From: Flavobacterium sp.
Lineage (GTDB): Bacteria; Bacteroidota; Bacteroidia; Flavobacteriales; Flavobacteriaceae
DNA length: 64,000 nt
Assembly: GCF_027484205.1 (NCBI RefSeq)
Contig: NZ_JAIXUB010000019.1
Location: 62,001 to 126,000, forward strand
Direction of reading: 5' to 3'
Numbering within the stretch: position 1 is the stretch's first letter; each line of letters starts with the position of its first letter. The position numbers and the translations under genes are program-made. Shown here in pieces: positions 45,543 to 53,996 of the stretch. Below the pieces are notes generated by a model. That model was not told the DNA's origin. It saw only the letters and a program-made list of their open reading frames with translations, and searched no databases.

Positions 45543-46378
45543 ATTTTTTGCATGTTTTTTAATCTAACATCTAGTTCAGAATTCAATTCATCTTTATTTG
45601 GGACAGGGAGTAGTAATAAAATTAACTCAACATCTGTAGCAACTTTTGTGTTGAAAGTGTTGAATAAATCTCTACACTCGCTTTCAAGAGCTTCAAAATA
45701 TTCTTTTGAATTACTATCATGTGAAGTAAAAATTGAACTTGAATATGTACATACTAATGGAATTACAATAGTATCGAATACTTCATCTAAATTTTTATGT
45801 TTATGCATTAAATTAGTCCAAAATTCAACTTCAGGAATATCTTGAGGGATTTTCCTTCTGATTAGTTCAAATTCTTTTTTTAAATAATCAGCATTAACAT
45901 GATTAACAACATCTTTAGCTAATTCTTTTACTCCATCAAATCCATCTAAATATAGTTTGGATTCACCTAACCATAACTTTTTTTTATCTTCTTCAATTGT
46001 TATGTGTATCGCATCAAAGCCATGGACTGTTGCATTATGAGCATCTTTAAAGTATATTTTGGAAACGAGTGGAATTGTATTACACCAATCTCTCAATAAA
46101 AGATGTAAAATTAATTCACCAAATTCTCCTCTTTTTTTGTATTTATCGGTTAAATAGACTGTATTGGCTGCTTCGACTATTCTTTCAACCATTTCAGTGT
46201 AGGGAATACTCATGCCAGCATGATACCCAAAAGCAAATTCAGGAATAACTTTACGTATAACTTCAACAAGTGGTGTTAATCTAAATTTATTAGTTTCAAA
46301 ACCAACATGATAAACTCTCAAATTGGCTTCTGAAATATGCTCACTTAATACTAAATCTGATTCAAATGGTTTACTCAT
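45539..46378 (-). CDS. DUF1837 nuclease, HamA/AbpA-like (Hachiman-type defence)
   Basis: 279 residues. The DUF1837 fold is a PD-(D/E)XK-type nuclease. YKKRGEFGELILHLLLRDWC is followed by VHGFDAIHITIEEDKKKLWL and GESKLY, giving Asp122 and the Glu139-x-Lys141 pair, plus an upstream Glu in the GEFGE helix. All expected catalytic residues are present. In Hachiman, HamA is held inactive by HamB and released to degrade DNA on infection. It is translated 8 bp after hsdR and overlaps hamB by 4 nt, so the pair is embedded in the restriction operon rather than having its own promoter. Confidence 0.88.
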   Translation of the reverse strand: MSKPFESDLVLSEHISEANLRVYHVGFETNKFRLTPLVEVIRKVIPEFAFGYHAGMSIPYTEMVERIVEAANTVYLTDKYKKRGEFGELILHLLLRDWCNTIPLVSKIYFKDAHNATVHGFDAIHITIEEDKKKLWLGESKLYLDGFDGVKELAKDVVNHVNADYLKKEFELIRRKIPQDIPEVEFWTNLMHKHKNLDEVFDTIVIPLVCTYSSSIFTSHDSNSKEYFEALESECRDLFNTFNTKVATDVELILLLLPVPNKDELNSELDVRLKNMQKI

Positions 46379-46386
46379 AATGTATT

Positions 46387-49185
46387 TTAAGCCGCTAAAA
46401 CTTCATTTAATTCATTAATAATCTTATCTGTTTCCTCTCCAAACAACTGCCACATTTTACTCAAACCGCCTTCGGCATTAAATGGGCTTAGGTCAAAGTC
46501 GTCTTTGTCTATGCTAAAACTATTGGCTACATAGTCTTTCATCATGCGCAACCATTGCATTTGGGCTTCGGTAAAAGCATTATGTTGTCCTGCGTTTTTA
46601 TCAAAAATCCACTTTTTAAAATTCGCATCCACCGTTTTATCATAAGCGGTTAAGTTGTTATCAATTCCTACTACACGTCTTATCAATGAAACCAGAGCAA
46701 TCAACTCGTTTTTTACCGATCCTCTGGCTGAGCTTGTTGAAGTCTCTAGTTGCTCATAAGCGCGCCAAACGGCTAAAGGTGCTAATAGTGGTTTTTCGGT
46801 TTTTAGTTTTTCGCACAAGTCTTTTATCATTTTGTATGTAAACGTGCGGTGTCTGTAGTCTTGGGCATAAAAAATCTGCAAAGCCGTAATTTCGTCTTTG
46901 TGGCTTTCAATCCATGTTTTAAAATCTCCAATCAATGCTGAGCTTGCCGAAGTATGGTCTTTTACCCAACCTATATTGGTTATAGTGTCAATATTGCTAG
47001 TATCAATAATTTGGTCTAACTTTTTGCGTATATCAACAATAAAATCACGCAAGTAAGGGTTATGAAATACAGCAACTGCTTCTTCAATTAGTTTTTTCTT
47101 TTCGGTTTCAATTGCTTTTTCAATCTCCATAGGAGCGAAGCCAAGTAGGTTTCCTTTTACACTAGTTTCAATTTGTTGGTTAGCATCTGGGTCATAGGCA
47201 TGCAACAATTGTTTTACTACATGGTTAATAGTAAATCCATTGGCATTTTCGGCAAATTTAGCTTTGTCTTTATCGCTCAATTGTCGGTCTAAACGAATCA
47301 ATCGGTTGGCTAAAGTAGTCAACATATCTTCGCTAGTATTTCCCATTGCTACACTTTGCAACACATCTTTTAACGAAATGCCTGGAGCTTTTTCCAAAGG
47401 TCGGCTGTCTGTTTTTTGCGATTGCTCCACACCAATTGCATCAATAATTACAAAATGGTCTTTACTGAATTTGGCTGTGGGTGTGCCTTTGGCTTTCAAT
47501 TCTTCTATAGAGCAAGTTCGTGTACCACGACCTTTCATTTGTTCGTAATAGCTACGACTTTTTACATCACGCATAAACAACAATACTTCCAATGGTCTTA
47601 TGTCAGTTCCTGTGGCAATCATATCTACTGTAACAGCAATACGTGGGTAATAATCGTTCCTAAATTGTTGTAACACACTTTTTGGGTCTTCCTCACTGCG
47701 GTAGGTTATCTTTTTGCAAAACTTGTTTTCTTCGCCAAATTCTTCTCGAACAATTTCAATAATATCCTCGGCGTGACTATCGGTTTTGGCGAAAATCAAA
47801 AGTTTCGGCACTTCAAAATTACCATTGTTATCCCTACGGTCAGGAAACATGGCAGGCAAGTTGTCTTTGGTTGCTCTTATAATAGTGCGTATAGTACTTG
47901 GGTTTACAATGTCTTTGTCCAATTGTTTACCGCTGTATTCTACATCTTCATCTAAATGTTCCCAAAAACGTTTACGAGTCAAGCGTTCACGTCGGTCAAC
48001 AGGTTCTCCGAAACTTTTTAAAATACTACCGTTTTTGGTGATTTCGGTTTCAATGGTAAAGACATTATAAGGTACTAAAACCCCATCAATGACCGCTTTT
48101 TCAAAACCATAATCCGAAACCAAATTTTGATTGAAATAACCAAATGTTCTATTGTCTGGAGTAGCTGTTAAGCCAACTTGAAATACATCAAAGTAATCCA
48201 ATACTTGTTTCCAAAGGTTGTAAATACTGCGGTGACATTCGTCAATAACTATAAAATCAAAAAACTCTATTGGCACTTTTTCGTTATACCCAACAGGAAC
48301 GGGTTCTTTGGGTTCAAAACGAGTTTCATTTGGGTTTTCTTCTTCGGCACTTTCATCCAATTCCGTTTCTTTTAAAATGGAATACATACGTTGAATAGTG
48401 CTAATATATACTTGTGAATCGTTAGGGATAAAGGAACTACTCAATCGAGTGACGCCATACAATTCGGTAAACAAACGATTGTCTTCTTGTGCTGTAAACG
48501 CTCTAAATTCGCCTTCGGCTTGTTCTCCTAAGTTTTTAGTATCTACCAAAAACAAAATGCGTTTGGCTTTGGCATATTTCAACAAACGATACACAGCAGT
48601 AATAGCAGTAAATGTTTTACCAGAACCTGTTGCCATTTGAATTAACGCTTTAGGCTTTTGGTCTTGAAACGATTTCTCTAGGTTGTTGATTGCCGTAATT
48701 TGGCAATCACGCAAACCATCTTCAGGAAGTGATGGCAAATCATGCAAACGACCACGCAAGGATTTAGTCTCTTTGAACCAATTTAAAAGTGTTTCGGGTC
48801 TATGAAACGTGAATACATTTCGAGCACGAGGTTTTGGGTCTCTAAAATCGGTGAATTTTATAATTTCTCCATTACTCAAATAAACAAAAGGTAATGGGGC
48901 ATTGTTTAATAAACGAAGTTTGGCTTTAGCATAACCTTCCGCTTGATCTTCGGCAACAGTTAACGTACCAATTTCAGCACGCTTGGCTTCAATAATTCCT
49001 ACAGGAGTTTTGCCCACAAACAGCACATAATCAGCAGGACCAACATCGGTAACGTATTCTTTGATGGCAATACCCAAACCCGCAGCAAGATTGAATTTCT
49101 TCTTATCTTGTATAATCCAACCACTAGCAATCAATTGCTTGTCGATATTATCGCGTGCTATTTGTTCTGGGTTCTGGTTGGTCAT
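46387..49185 (-). CDS. hsdR: Type I restriction endonuclease/translocase subunit HsdR
   Basis: 932 residues. The N-terminal PD-(D/E)XK nuclease has TDVGPADYVLFVGKTPVGII and EAKRA (Asp52, Glu66-x-Lys68). The SF2 translocase has LIQMATGSGKTFTAITAVYR, FIVIDECHRSIYNLW (DECH box), VGLTATPDNRTFGYF, then MIATGTDIRPLEVLLFMRDV and EQMKGRGTRTCS (motif VI). A C-terminal helical region contacts HsdM. It is the first gene of the operon, next to a -7 box, and is followed after 8 bp by the HamA-like gene. It appears intact; G+C is higher than in the inserted genes. Confidence 0.96.
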   Translation of the reverse strand: MTNQNPEQIARDNIDKQLIASGWIIQDKKKFNLAAGLGIAIKEYVTDVGPADYVLFVGKTPVGIIEAKRAEIGTLTVAEDQAEGYAKAKLRLLNNAPLPFVYLSNGEIIKFTDFRDPKPRARNVFTFHRPETLLNWFKETKSLRGRLHDLPSLPEDGLRDCQITAINNLEKSFQDQKPKALIQMATGSGKTFTAITAVYRLLKYAKAKRILFLVDTKNLGEQAEGEFRAFTAQEDNRLFTELYGVTRLSSSFIPNDSQVYISTIQRMYSILKETELDESAEEENPNETRFEPKEPVPVGYNEKVPIEFFDFIVIDECHRSIYNLWKQVLDYFDVFQVGLTATPDNRTFGYFNQNLVSDYGFEKAVIDGVLVPYNVFTIETEITKNGSILKSFGEPVDRRERLTRKRFWEHLDEDVEYSGKQLDKDIVNPSTIRTIIRATKDNLPAMFPDRRDNNGNFEVPKLLIFAKTDSHAEDIIEIVREEFGEENKFCKKITYRSEEDPKSVLQQFRNDYYPRIAVTVDMIATGTDIRPLEVLLFMRDVKSRSYYEQMKGRGTRTCSIEELKAKGTPTAKFSKDHFVIIDAIGVEQSQKTDSRPLEKAPGISLKDVLQSVAMGNTSEDMLTTLANRLIRLDRQLSDKDKAKFAENANGFTINHVVKQLLHAYDPDANQQIETSVKGNLLGFAPMEIEKAIETEKKKLIEEAVAVFHNPYLRDFIVDIRKKLDQIIDTSNIDTITNIGWVKDHTSASSALIGDFKTWIESHKDEITALQIFYAQDYRHRTFTYKMIKDLCEKLKTEKPLLAPLAVWRAYEQLETSTSSARGSVKNELIALVSLIRRVVGIDNNLTAYDKTVDANFKKWIFDKNAGQHNAFTEAQMQWLRMMKDYVANSFSIDKDDFDLSPFNAEGGLSKMWQLFGEETDKIINELNEVLAA

Positions 49186-49206
49186 TAATTATGCTATTCA
49201 ATTTAT

Positions 49207-49214
49207 CAAAGATA
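49207..49214 (-). promoter_or_regulatory. -7 box of the defence operon
   Basis: On the minus strand TATCTTTG (49214-49207) fits TAnnTTTG, 21 bp before the hsdR ATG. No good TTG -33 box lies at the normal distance. No further promoter of this quality was noticed between the operon genes. Confidence 0.5.
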
Positions 49215-49262
49215 AATATTTCTATAAGATTAAAACTACGTATAAATACTTAATTTTTGTAA

Positions 49263-49299
49263 AAGTAAAAACCGTAAAACAATATATTTTACGGTTTTC
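49263..49299 (-). terminator. Terminator of the DUF4328 gene, insulating the defence operon
   Basis: AAAACCGTAAAA (49268-49279) pairs perfectly with TTTTACGGTTTT (49287-49298) around a 7-nt loop. On the minus strand T-rich DNA follows. Confidence 0.75.
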
Positions 49300-49320
49300 C
49301 ACATTTGGGTTAAAAAACTT

Positions 49321-50175
49321 TTATTGGGTAAGGTTTTCGGGTTGTGGTTCGGGCATTTTTTGTTCTTCGGCAACGAGTGCGGCTTCTTTATCGGCGTAGT
49401 TTTTAACCATAAAAATGGTAACCATTCCTAAAACTAATATTAAAAAGGAGGTTATGAGTTCAAGGATAGTAATATTTATATAATGGTTGACTGTTTCGCC
49501 TCTTAAAAATACCTTAAATACAGTGTTTCCTAAAAAGGTAATGACAATCCACATGGTCCACCAAATGCCAATTAGCGTAGCGTTTGTATTTATTTCTTTT
49601 TTTGTAGCTTTTTCAAGTAAATCGGTAGTGTCATTATCTAGTTCCAACATGATTTTGTAGGGACGCACCAAGCAAATGATAGGTACAAACCAACATCCAG
49701 CAGCCCAACCTTCGCTATATTCACAGTTGTCTGTTCGAATATCAAGGTTATAGTAGGCTCTACGAAACCACAAGATAAAAAATACACCACTAATAATATA
49801 AGAAATTAGGTAAAATATACTTGTTATTTGCTCTCTAGAATCATTAGAAGTAAGCAGTTCATCACTAACATAAACACCATTTTTTAAATCTATTAAAAGG
49901 CGGTATTGCATATAGGAAGAAAGGACATTGATGATAGCAAAAAAAGAAACTACTAAAATGGCAATAATGGCATATTTGGCTCTTTTGTCGTTGGGTTTTA
50001 AATACAATAGCTTGTTGTGTGTTTCAGGAACTACTTGTTTGTCTTGCTCAAAGTAGGGACAAGCTTCATCGTCTTTGGGTTGAAATCCTCTAATGTTACA
50101 AATATCAAGAGGATCAAGAGTGCCTTTTTTTCGGTTTAAACAGGTTTTGCATTGCGCAAGTTGGACGTCAGTCAT
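49321..50175 (-). CDS. DUF4328 membrane protein with cysteine-rich N-terminus
   Basis: 284 residues from the ATG at 50175; the frame is open to 50274, but the upstream part has no conserved look. Residues 1-45 contain CKTCLNRKKGTLDPLDICNI and DEACPYFEQD, four cysteines that could hold a metal. Then come about six transmembrane helices with the DUF4328 core: FFILWFRRAYYNLDIRTDNC, EGWAAGCWFVPIICLVRPYK and WTMWIVITFLGNTVFKVFL. The function of the domain is unknown. It is separated from the defence operon by a strong terminator and so is probably unrelated to it. Confidence 0.82.
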   Translation of the reverse strand: MTDVQLAQCKTCLNRKKGTLDPLDICNIRGFQPKDDEACPYFEQDKQVVPETHNKLLYLKPNDKRAKYAIIAILVVSFFAIINVLSSYMQYRLLIDLKNGVYVSDELLTSNDSREQITSIFYLISYIISGVFFILWFRRAYYNLDIRTDNCEYSEGWAAGCWFVPIICLVRPYKIMLELDNDTTDLLEKATKKEINTNATLIGIWWTMWIVITFLGNTVFKVFLRGETVNHYINITILELITSFLILVLGMVTIFMVKNYADKEAALVAEEQKMPEPQPENLTQ

Positions 50176-50274
50176 AAAGAAAGTTATAGGGTTATATAAT
50201 TTCCAAACGTAGTAAAAATAGTTTGTTTTGGCAATTATTTTTGTTGGTGGATTTTTTGTTTCATAAAGTTTCAC

Positions 50275-50570
50275 GGAGTTAACACAAAGTACTACAAAGT
50301 TGTTTTTTAGAATTTTCTTTGCGACTATGTGTCTTTGCGAGAAAACTAATTAATCTGCGAATTTGTGATGGATTTTTTTGTTACACAAAGTTTCGCAAAG
50401 TTTGACACAGAAAGCATCATAATGTTTTTTAACCACACTTCGACTAGCTCAGTGCAGGCTACGAATCATAGATTTTCATTGAACATAAATTATATATATT
50501 ACATAGAATAATTTGCGGCTTTGTGTCTTTGCGAGAATATAAATTAATTTGTAAATCTGTGGTGGCTTTT
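50275..50570. repeat. Intergenic repeats of the CTTTGTG/CGCAAAG family with a TGAG...TCGAA palindrome
   Basis: It contains several modules such as tttcgcaaagt, gtgtctttgcgagaa (twice) and catagattttcattgaaca. The hairpin CACTTCGACTAGCTCAGTG lies at 50436-50454. This is the reverse orientation of the blocks at 57.0 and 60.7 kb. No gene is seen here. Confidence 0.75.
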
Positions 50571-51029
50571 TATAGCGTTACTTAGAGCGATTAATTTTGT
50601 GTGTAGCTGGTCCTATTTTTTTTGTAGCTGGATTTATTTTGTGAAACACTTTTCTGTTTTTTTTAAAATCTAGCATTTTGCTTTTTAAATCGTGTATTTT
50701 GTTTTTTAAATCCAGAAAAAAAATAGATTGGAGTTTATTTTTTATAAATGGGAGTAGCTCAAGGCAAAAAAAGGAGTGTATTTTTTACAAAAAATCGTGT
50801 CCTTGTCTAGTCAAATCTAGCACCAATGTTTTTTGAAGCAGCACTTGTCTTGTCAAATCTAGCACATGACACGATAAAGAACCTAGAGAAAACGGGCGGT
50901 TGGTGGGTTTTTGAACCTCTTTAACAAATTTTTAAATTATATTTAACGTAGTGAATTGCAATAGTGGGGAATAGGTTTTCGTTGTTTATGTAGTTAAAAT
51001 CTGAATGTTTAATTTAATATTTTTAAAGA
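50571..51029. other. T-rich intergenic stretch with imperfect direct repeats upstream of the 204-aa gene
   Basis: No gene. It holds two close copies of cttgtctagtcaaatctagca starting at 50802 and 50844 (42-bp period), two gtagctgg units followed by T-runs (near 50605 and 50625), and repeated attttg-tttttaaat units around 50675-50715. The origin is unknown. Confidence 0.5.
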
Positions 51030-51644
51030 ATGGCAAGATCGTATTTTCCATCAGCAGACCCAACGTTGTCAGTATGGGCAACAAATTACAAAGAAAAAAT
51101 TAGTAGTTATGCAACTGCGTTAGGCTTAACGGCCGAGCAAGTAGCAATTGAGCAGGCGTATTGTGACGCTTTGATTGCGGCAGTAAATAATGTGAGTAAC
51201 AAGCGAAGTCAGGTCAAGTCTGCCATAGACGGCAGGAAGGCTACTTTAGCTTTTGAAGGAGGTGCTTTGAGAGCTGAAATAGGTAGGCACAAGGCTATGG
51301 CAAATTTTACAGATGCTATAGGTCAGGATTTGGGAATTATTAGTCATAGTGTGGCTGTTGATTTTGCTACTTACAAGGCAAAAATTTCGGTAGAGCTTTA
51401 TGGAGGTATGATTCGTGTTAAGTTCAAAAAAATGTATGCGGATGGTATAAATCTTTACCGCAGAAAAAAGGGAACTATGGATTGGTTATTTGTGGCAAGA
51501 GCCACTAAGAATCCGTTTGATCATAGTTTTACATTGCAAGTAAGTGGGCAACCAGAACATTGGGAGTATCGCGCTTTTGGAGTTGTTGATGATATTGAGG
51601 TTGGTACTGCCAGCGATATCGTTGAGGTTATTTATGGGGTGTAG
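51030..51644 (+). CDS. Conserved Bacteroidota protein of unknown function, possibly with a C-terminal beta-sandwich
   Basis: 204 residues, no signal peptide. The N-terminal half is helical and Ala-rich (ISSYATALGLTAEQVAIEQA, CDALIAAVNNVSNKRSQVKS). The C-terminal half has strands like a fibronectin-type-III sandwich (GMIRVKFKKMYADGINLYRR, WLFVARATKNPFDHSF, WEYRAFGVVDDIEVGTASDI). I remember proteins with this start (M-A-R/K-S-Y-x-P) in many Bacteroidota, all uncharacterised. The gene is visibly richer in G+C than its surroundings, stands alone after a repeat-filled gap and has a clean terminator, which hints at transfer. Confidence 0.7.
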   Translation: MARSYFPSADPTLSVWATNYKEKISSYATALGLTAEQVAIEQAYCDALIAAVNNVSNKRSQVKSAIDGRKATLAFEGGALRAEIGRHKAMANFTDAIGQDLGIISHSVAVDFATYKAKISVELYGGMIRVKFKKMYADGINLYRRKKGTMDWLFVARATKNPFDHSFTLQVSGQPEHWEYRAFGVVDDIEVGTASDIVEVIYGV

Positions 51645-51680
51645 TTAATTTTTTACTACATATTTCACAAATTAGTAGAG

Positions 51681-51706
51681 TCGTCCTTTTTAGGGCGATT
51701 TTTTTT
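51681..51706 (+). terminator. Terminator of the 204-aa gene
   Basis: TCGTCC (51681-51686) pairs with GGGCGA (51693-51698, one G-U pair), followed by TTTTTTTT. Confidence 0.8.
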
Positions 51707-51739
51707 AAACCTGACAGGTTTTTAAAACCTGTCAGGTTT
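51707..51739. repeat. Long palindrome AAACCTGACAGG...CCTGTCAGGTTT
   Basis: A 15-bp perfect inverted repeat with almost no loop. It is abutted to the preceding terminator and looks like a dispersed REP-like unit. Confidence 0.75.
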
Positions 51740-51806
51740 GAAAAGTCATTTATTAAACTTAGAATTTTTAATTTCTTTGTTTACGTTAATCAGGAAATTA
51801 TTCATA

Positions 51807-52730
51807 TTAGTTATTATTAGATCTTTCTAATATTCCAAATTTTACTCCAAATGCAGTGAAAATATCTTTCTGTTCATCAAAGTTTTTACCAAATGACGCA
51901 ACAGCTACCATACCAGGGATTATTTGGTAATTAGCAATAAATGCTAATCTGTCATAATTGATATCAAGTGTTGAATCTCTTCTATAAACATATTCTATTT
52001 GAAAGTCATAATTATTTGTTTGTCTGGAAAGACTTCCTCCAAAATCTAAAAATGAAGAGTTATTAGTTCCGCCAATTTCTTTACTATATCTCGCTAAAGC
52101 AACAATGTCAAGAAAAGAATTAGCAATTGGAGTATATCTAAAATTTGCCCATGCACTAATTTTTGATCCAGACAGGTTTTTATAATTTGTACCTTGGCCA
52201 GCATAAGCACCAGCTAATTCTAAATTATATAAAGTACGCCCACGCTCAGCTTGTAATTTGTCATTTTCAACTTGAAGTGCTGCAATATCAATTATAGGAT
52301 TTGATAAAATCCCTTGTATAGTACTCTTGTATCCAAGAATAGCAGTTTCATTAAAATATTTTCTAAATAATTGGACTCTAAAACCTAATGAAACAGTTGT
52401 TGTATCAGTATTTTTGATTGATGCTACTGAAATAGCAAAAGTTTGTAAAATTGGAAAATGATTTGCAACATCATCTGTGAAAGAATAGTTAGCGTGATTA
52501 GTTAACCAATATGGAGAAGTTTCAATGGCACCTCCATTATTTCCTACATTAAGTAAGCTAATTGCAAACGCTTTCGGATTTGTTGGTTTTTCGATGTTTG
52601 CTGGTGATTCATCAAGCATTACAAAAGCAGGTGAACTCGGAATATTCAATTCATCTAATTTTGGAAGATTCTGACTCTGAGTTGTATAATAAGCTGCAGT
52701 CAGTAGCAAAAGTGTCGTAATTTTTTTCAT
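51807..52730 (-). CDS. Probable outer-membrane beta-barrel protein of unknown function
   Basis: 307 residues. Signal peptide MKKITTLLLLTAAYYTTQSQ. The body is made of alternating strands with tight turns (FAISVASIKNTDTTTVSLGF, SGSKISAWANFRYTPIANSF, LDIVALARYSKEIGG, FDFGG-like turns, QIEYVYRRDSTLDI, YQIIPGMVAVASFGKNF). It ends GVKFGILERSNNN without a terminal Phe. A barrel of about 10-12 strands in the outer membrane is likely. It is the last gene of a three-gene set beginning with a SPOR-like membrane protein, 7 bp after the 119-aa gene. It is not similar to a family I can name. Confidence 0.7.
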   Translation of the reverse strand: MKKITTLLLLTAAYYTTQSQNLPKLDELNIPSSPAFVMLDESPANIEKPTNPKAFAISLLNVGNNGGAIETSPYWLTNHANYSFTDDVANHFPILQTFAISVASIKNTDTTTVSLGFRVQLFRKYFNETAILGYKSTIQGILSNPIIDIAALQVENDKLQAERGRTLYNLELAGAYAGQGTNYKNLSGSKISAWANFRYTPIANSFLDIVALARYSKEIGGTNNSSFLDFGGSLSRQTNNYDFQIEYVYRRDSTLDINYDRLAFIANYQIIPGMVAVASFGKNFDEQKDIFTAFGVKFGILERSNNN

Positions 52731-52737
52731 TTTTATA

Positions 52738-53097
52738 TTAATTAAAAATTATATCTAAACCTAATGAGAAAACATCACCATGATTATTAACAGTATCATC
52801 AAAAGTTACTGATGGAGCATTTGCATTGTGAAAGTAATAGGTAGCTACTACACCATTAGTCATTGGATTCACATCAAGAATGTTTGTGAATATTTCTAGA
52901 GTTTTACCAATAATAGTTGATCCTTTACCTAAATTTAAGTTTGATATTTCGCCTTTTGCCAAAATATTTGAACTATCCTTCCATTTAATTATATTACCTC
53001 CAATTTGAGCATTACCAATAGTGATAGTTAAATAAACATCCGAATTTTGATTTACTACTTGGCTATTGAATGTTTCTTTTCTTGTTTTAATTTTCAT
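52738..53097 (-). CDS. Small beta-rich protein of unknown function
   Basis: 119 residues without signal peptide. Regular strands (VYLTITIGNAQIGGNIIKW, LAKGEISNLNLGKGSTIIGK, TNGVVATYYFHNANAPSVTF, DVFSLGLDIIF) suggest a beta sandwich of eight strands. It sits 58 bp after the SPOR-like gene and 7 bp before the barrel gene, so it is translated with both. I do not recognise the family. It may be a cytosolic partner or a protein exported by an unusual route. Confidence 0.65.
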   Translation of the reverse strand: MKIKTRKETFNSQVVNQNSDVYLTITIGNAQIGGNIIKWKDSSNILAKGEISNLNLGKGSTIIGKTLEIFTNILDVNPMTNGVVATYYFHNANAPSVTFDDTVNNHGDVFSLGLDIIFN

Positions 53098-53155
53098 AAT
53101 TTCTAAAATTTTATTTTGCCTACTCTATAATCCTCTTTTCGGCATACGAGGTTTT

Positions 53156-53917
53156 TTACAAATTGTTGTTATTTTTAACGATATAGGCAGTTTTATTTAG
53201 TTTTTGTCTGGCTTGTGTTAGTACTTTTGAAGCTTCAGATTTATCATTAAATCCAAAAATTATAGTACGATAAAAAGTCCCTTTTTTTATTATCCTCGAA
53301 TTAGGATTGAATGCTAATACTTTTTTTAACTCATTTTCAGCATCTTCAAGTTTTTTGTCAGCACCAGTAATGATTATCCATTCTTCATTATCTAATTTGT
53401 AGGATGTCTGTAATGGTTTTTCGAGCTGATTAATTTTTTCTTCTACTTTTTCAATATTAAAAAGTTGTTTTTCGTTTGGACTAAGAATAGTATTGTTCTT
53501 TAGTTGAACATTTTTTAAATTTAAATATTCAGTATATTCTTTGTCAACTATAGAGTAATATTGTTCCCATGATTTTCTCAATTCACCACTAGGCGATACA
53601 ATGGATAAGTATTTTGAAAGTTGCCATCTTTCATAAACACCATCAGCCTTTTTTATGTCTGTTACATACTTATCAAAATATTCAAGTTCTTTAATATCTT
53701 GATCTCTTTCCTTAAATAAATTTGAGACAACTAAAGTTACCGTTGCTATGCAAGTTGAGACAATAGTGTATTTAAACAATTCAATCATCTTATCTAATTT
53801 TTCAGATGAGATAATATCTTTTTTCATGTAAATGAAAGCTAGTATCATAGCAATAATTGAAATTAACATGAAAAAACCATAAAGAATAAATGATGCGGTA
53901 CCTGTGTTTGTTAACAT
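53156..53917 (-). CDS. Two-TM membrane protein with a C-terminal SPOR-like domain
   Basis: 253 residues. Two transmembrane helices (about 8-29, ILYGFFMLISIIAMILAFIY, and 46-66, KYTIVSTCIATVTLVVSNLF) are followed by a charged helical linker of about 110 residues. A C-terminal 75-residue domain follows, EEWIIITGADKKLEDAENEL, then TFYRTIIFGFNDKSEASKVL and ARQKLNKTAYIVK. This order (W-x-I, paired helices, Y-R-x-x-x-F, A-x-x-V) is that of SPOR domains, which bind denuded peptidoglycan. It heads the operon and is divergent from the two-component operon. Confidence 0.72.
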   Translation of the reverse strand: MLTNTGTASFILYGFFMLISIIAMILAFIYMKKDIISSEKLDKMIELFKYTIVSTCIATVTLVVSNLFKERDQDIKELEYFDKYVTDIKKADGVYERWQLSKYLSIVSPSGELRKSWEQYYSIVDKEYTEYLNLKNVQLKNNTILSPNEKQLFNIEKVEEKINQLEKPLQTSYKLDNEEWIIITGADKKLEDAENELKKVLAFNPNSRIIKKGTFYRTIIFGFNDKSEASKVLTQARQKLNKTAYIVKNNNNL

Positions 53918-53942
53918 GATATATGATTTTAAAATTATATTC

Positions 53943-53950
53943 CAAAACTA
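53943..53950 (-). promoter_or_regulatory. -7 box of the SPOR-barrel operon
   Basis: On the minus strand TAGTTTTG (53950-53943) fits TAnnTTTG, 25 bp before the start. There is no TTG at the -33 position, which fits a promoter that depends on an activator. Confidence 0.5.
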
Positions 53951-53996
53951 CTTTGCACTACTAACTTCCTGCTTATGGATATCACTAAAAAAGCAA

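Noticed and set aside
33066..49185. BREX, DISARM or DND system
   Set aside because: No pglX/pglZ, drmA/B or dnd genes are present; the methylase, specificity and restriction subunits are ordinary type I.
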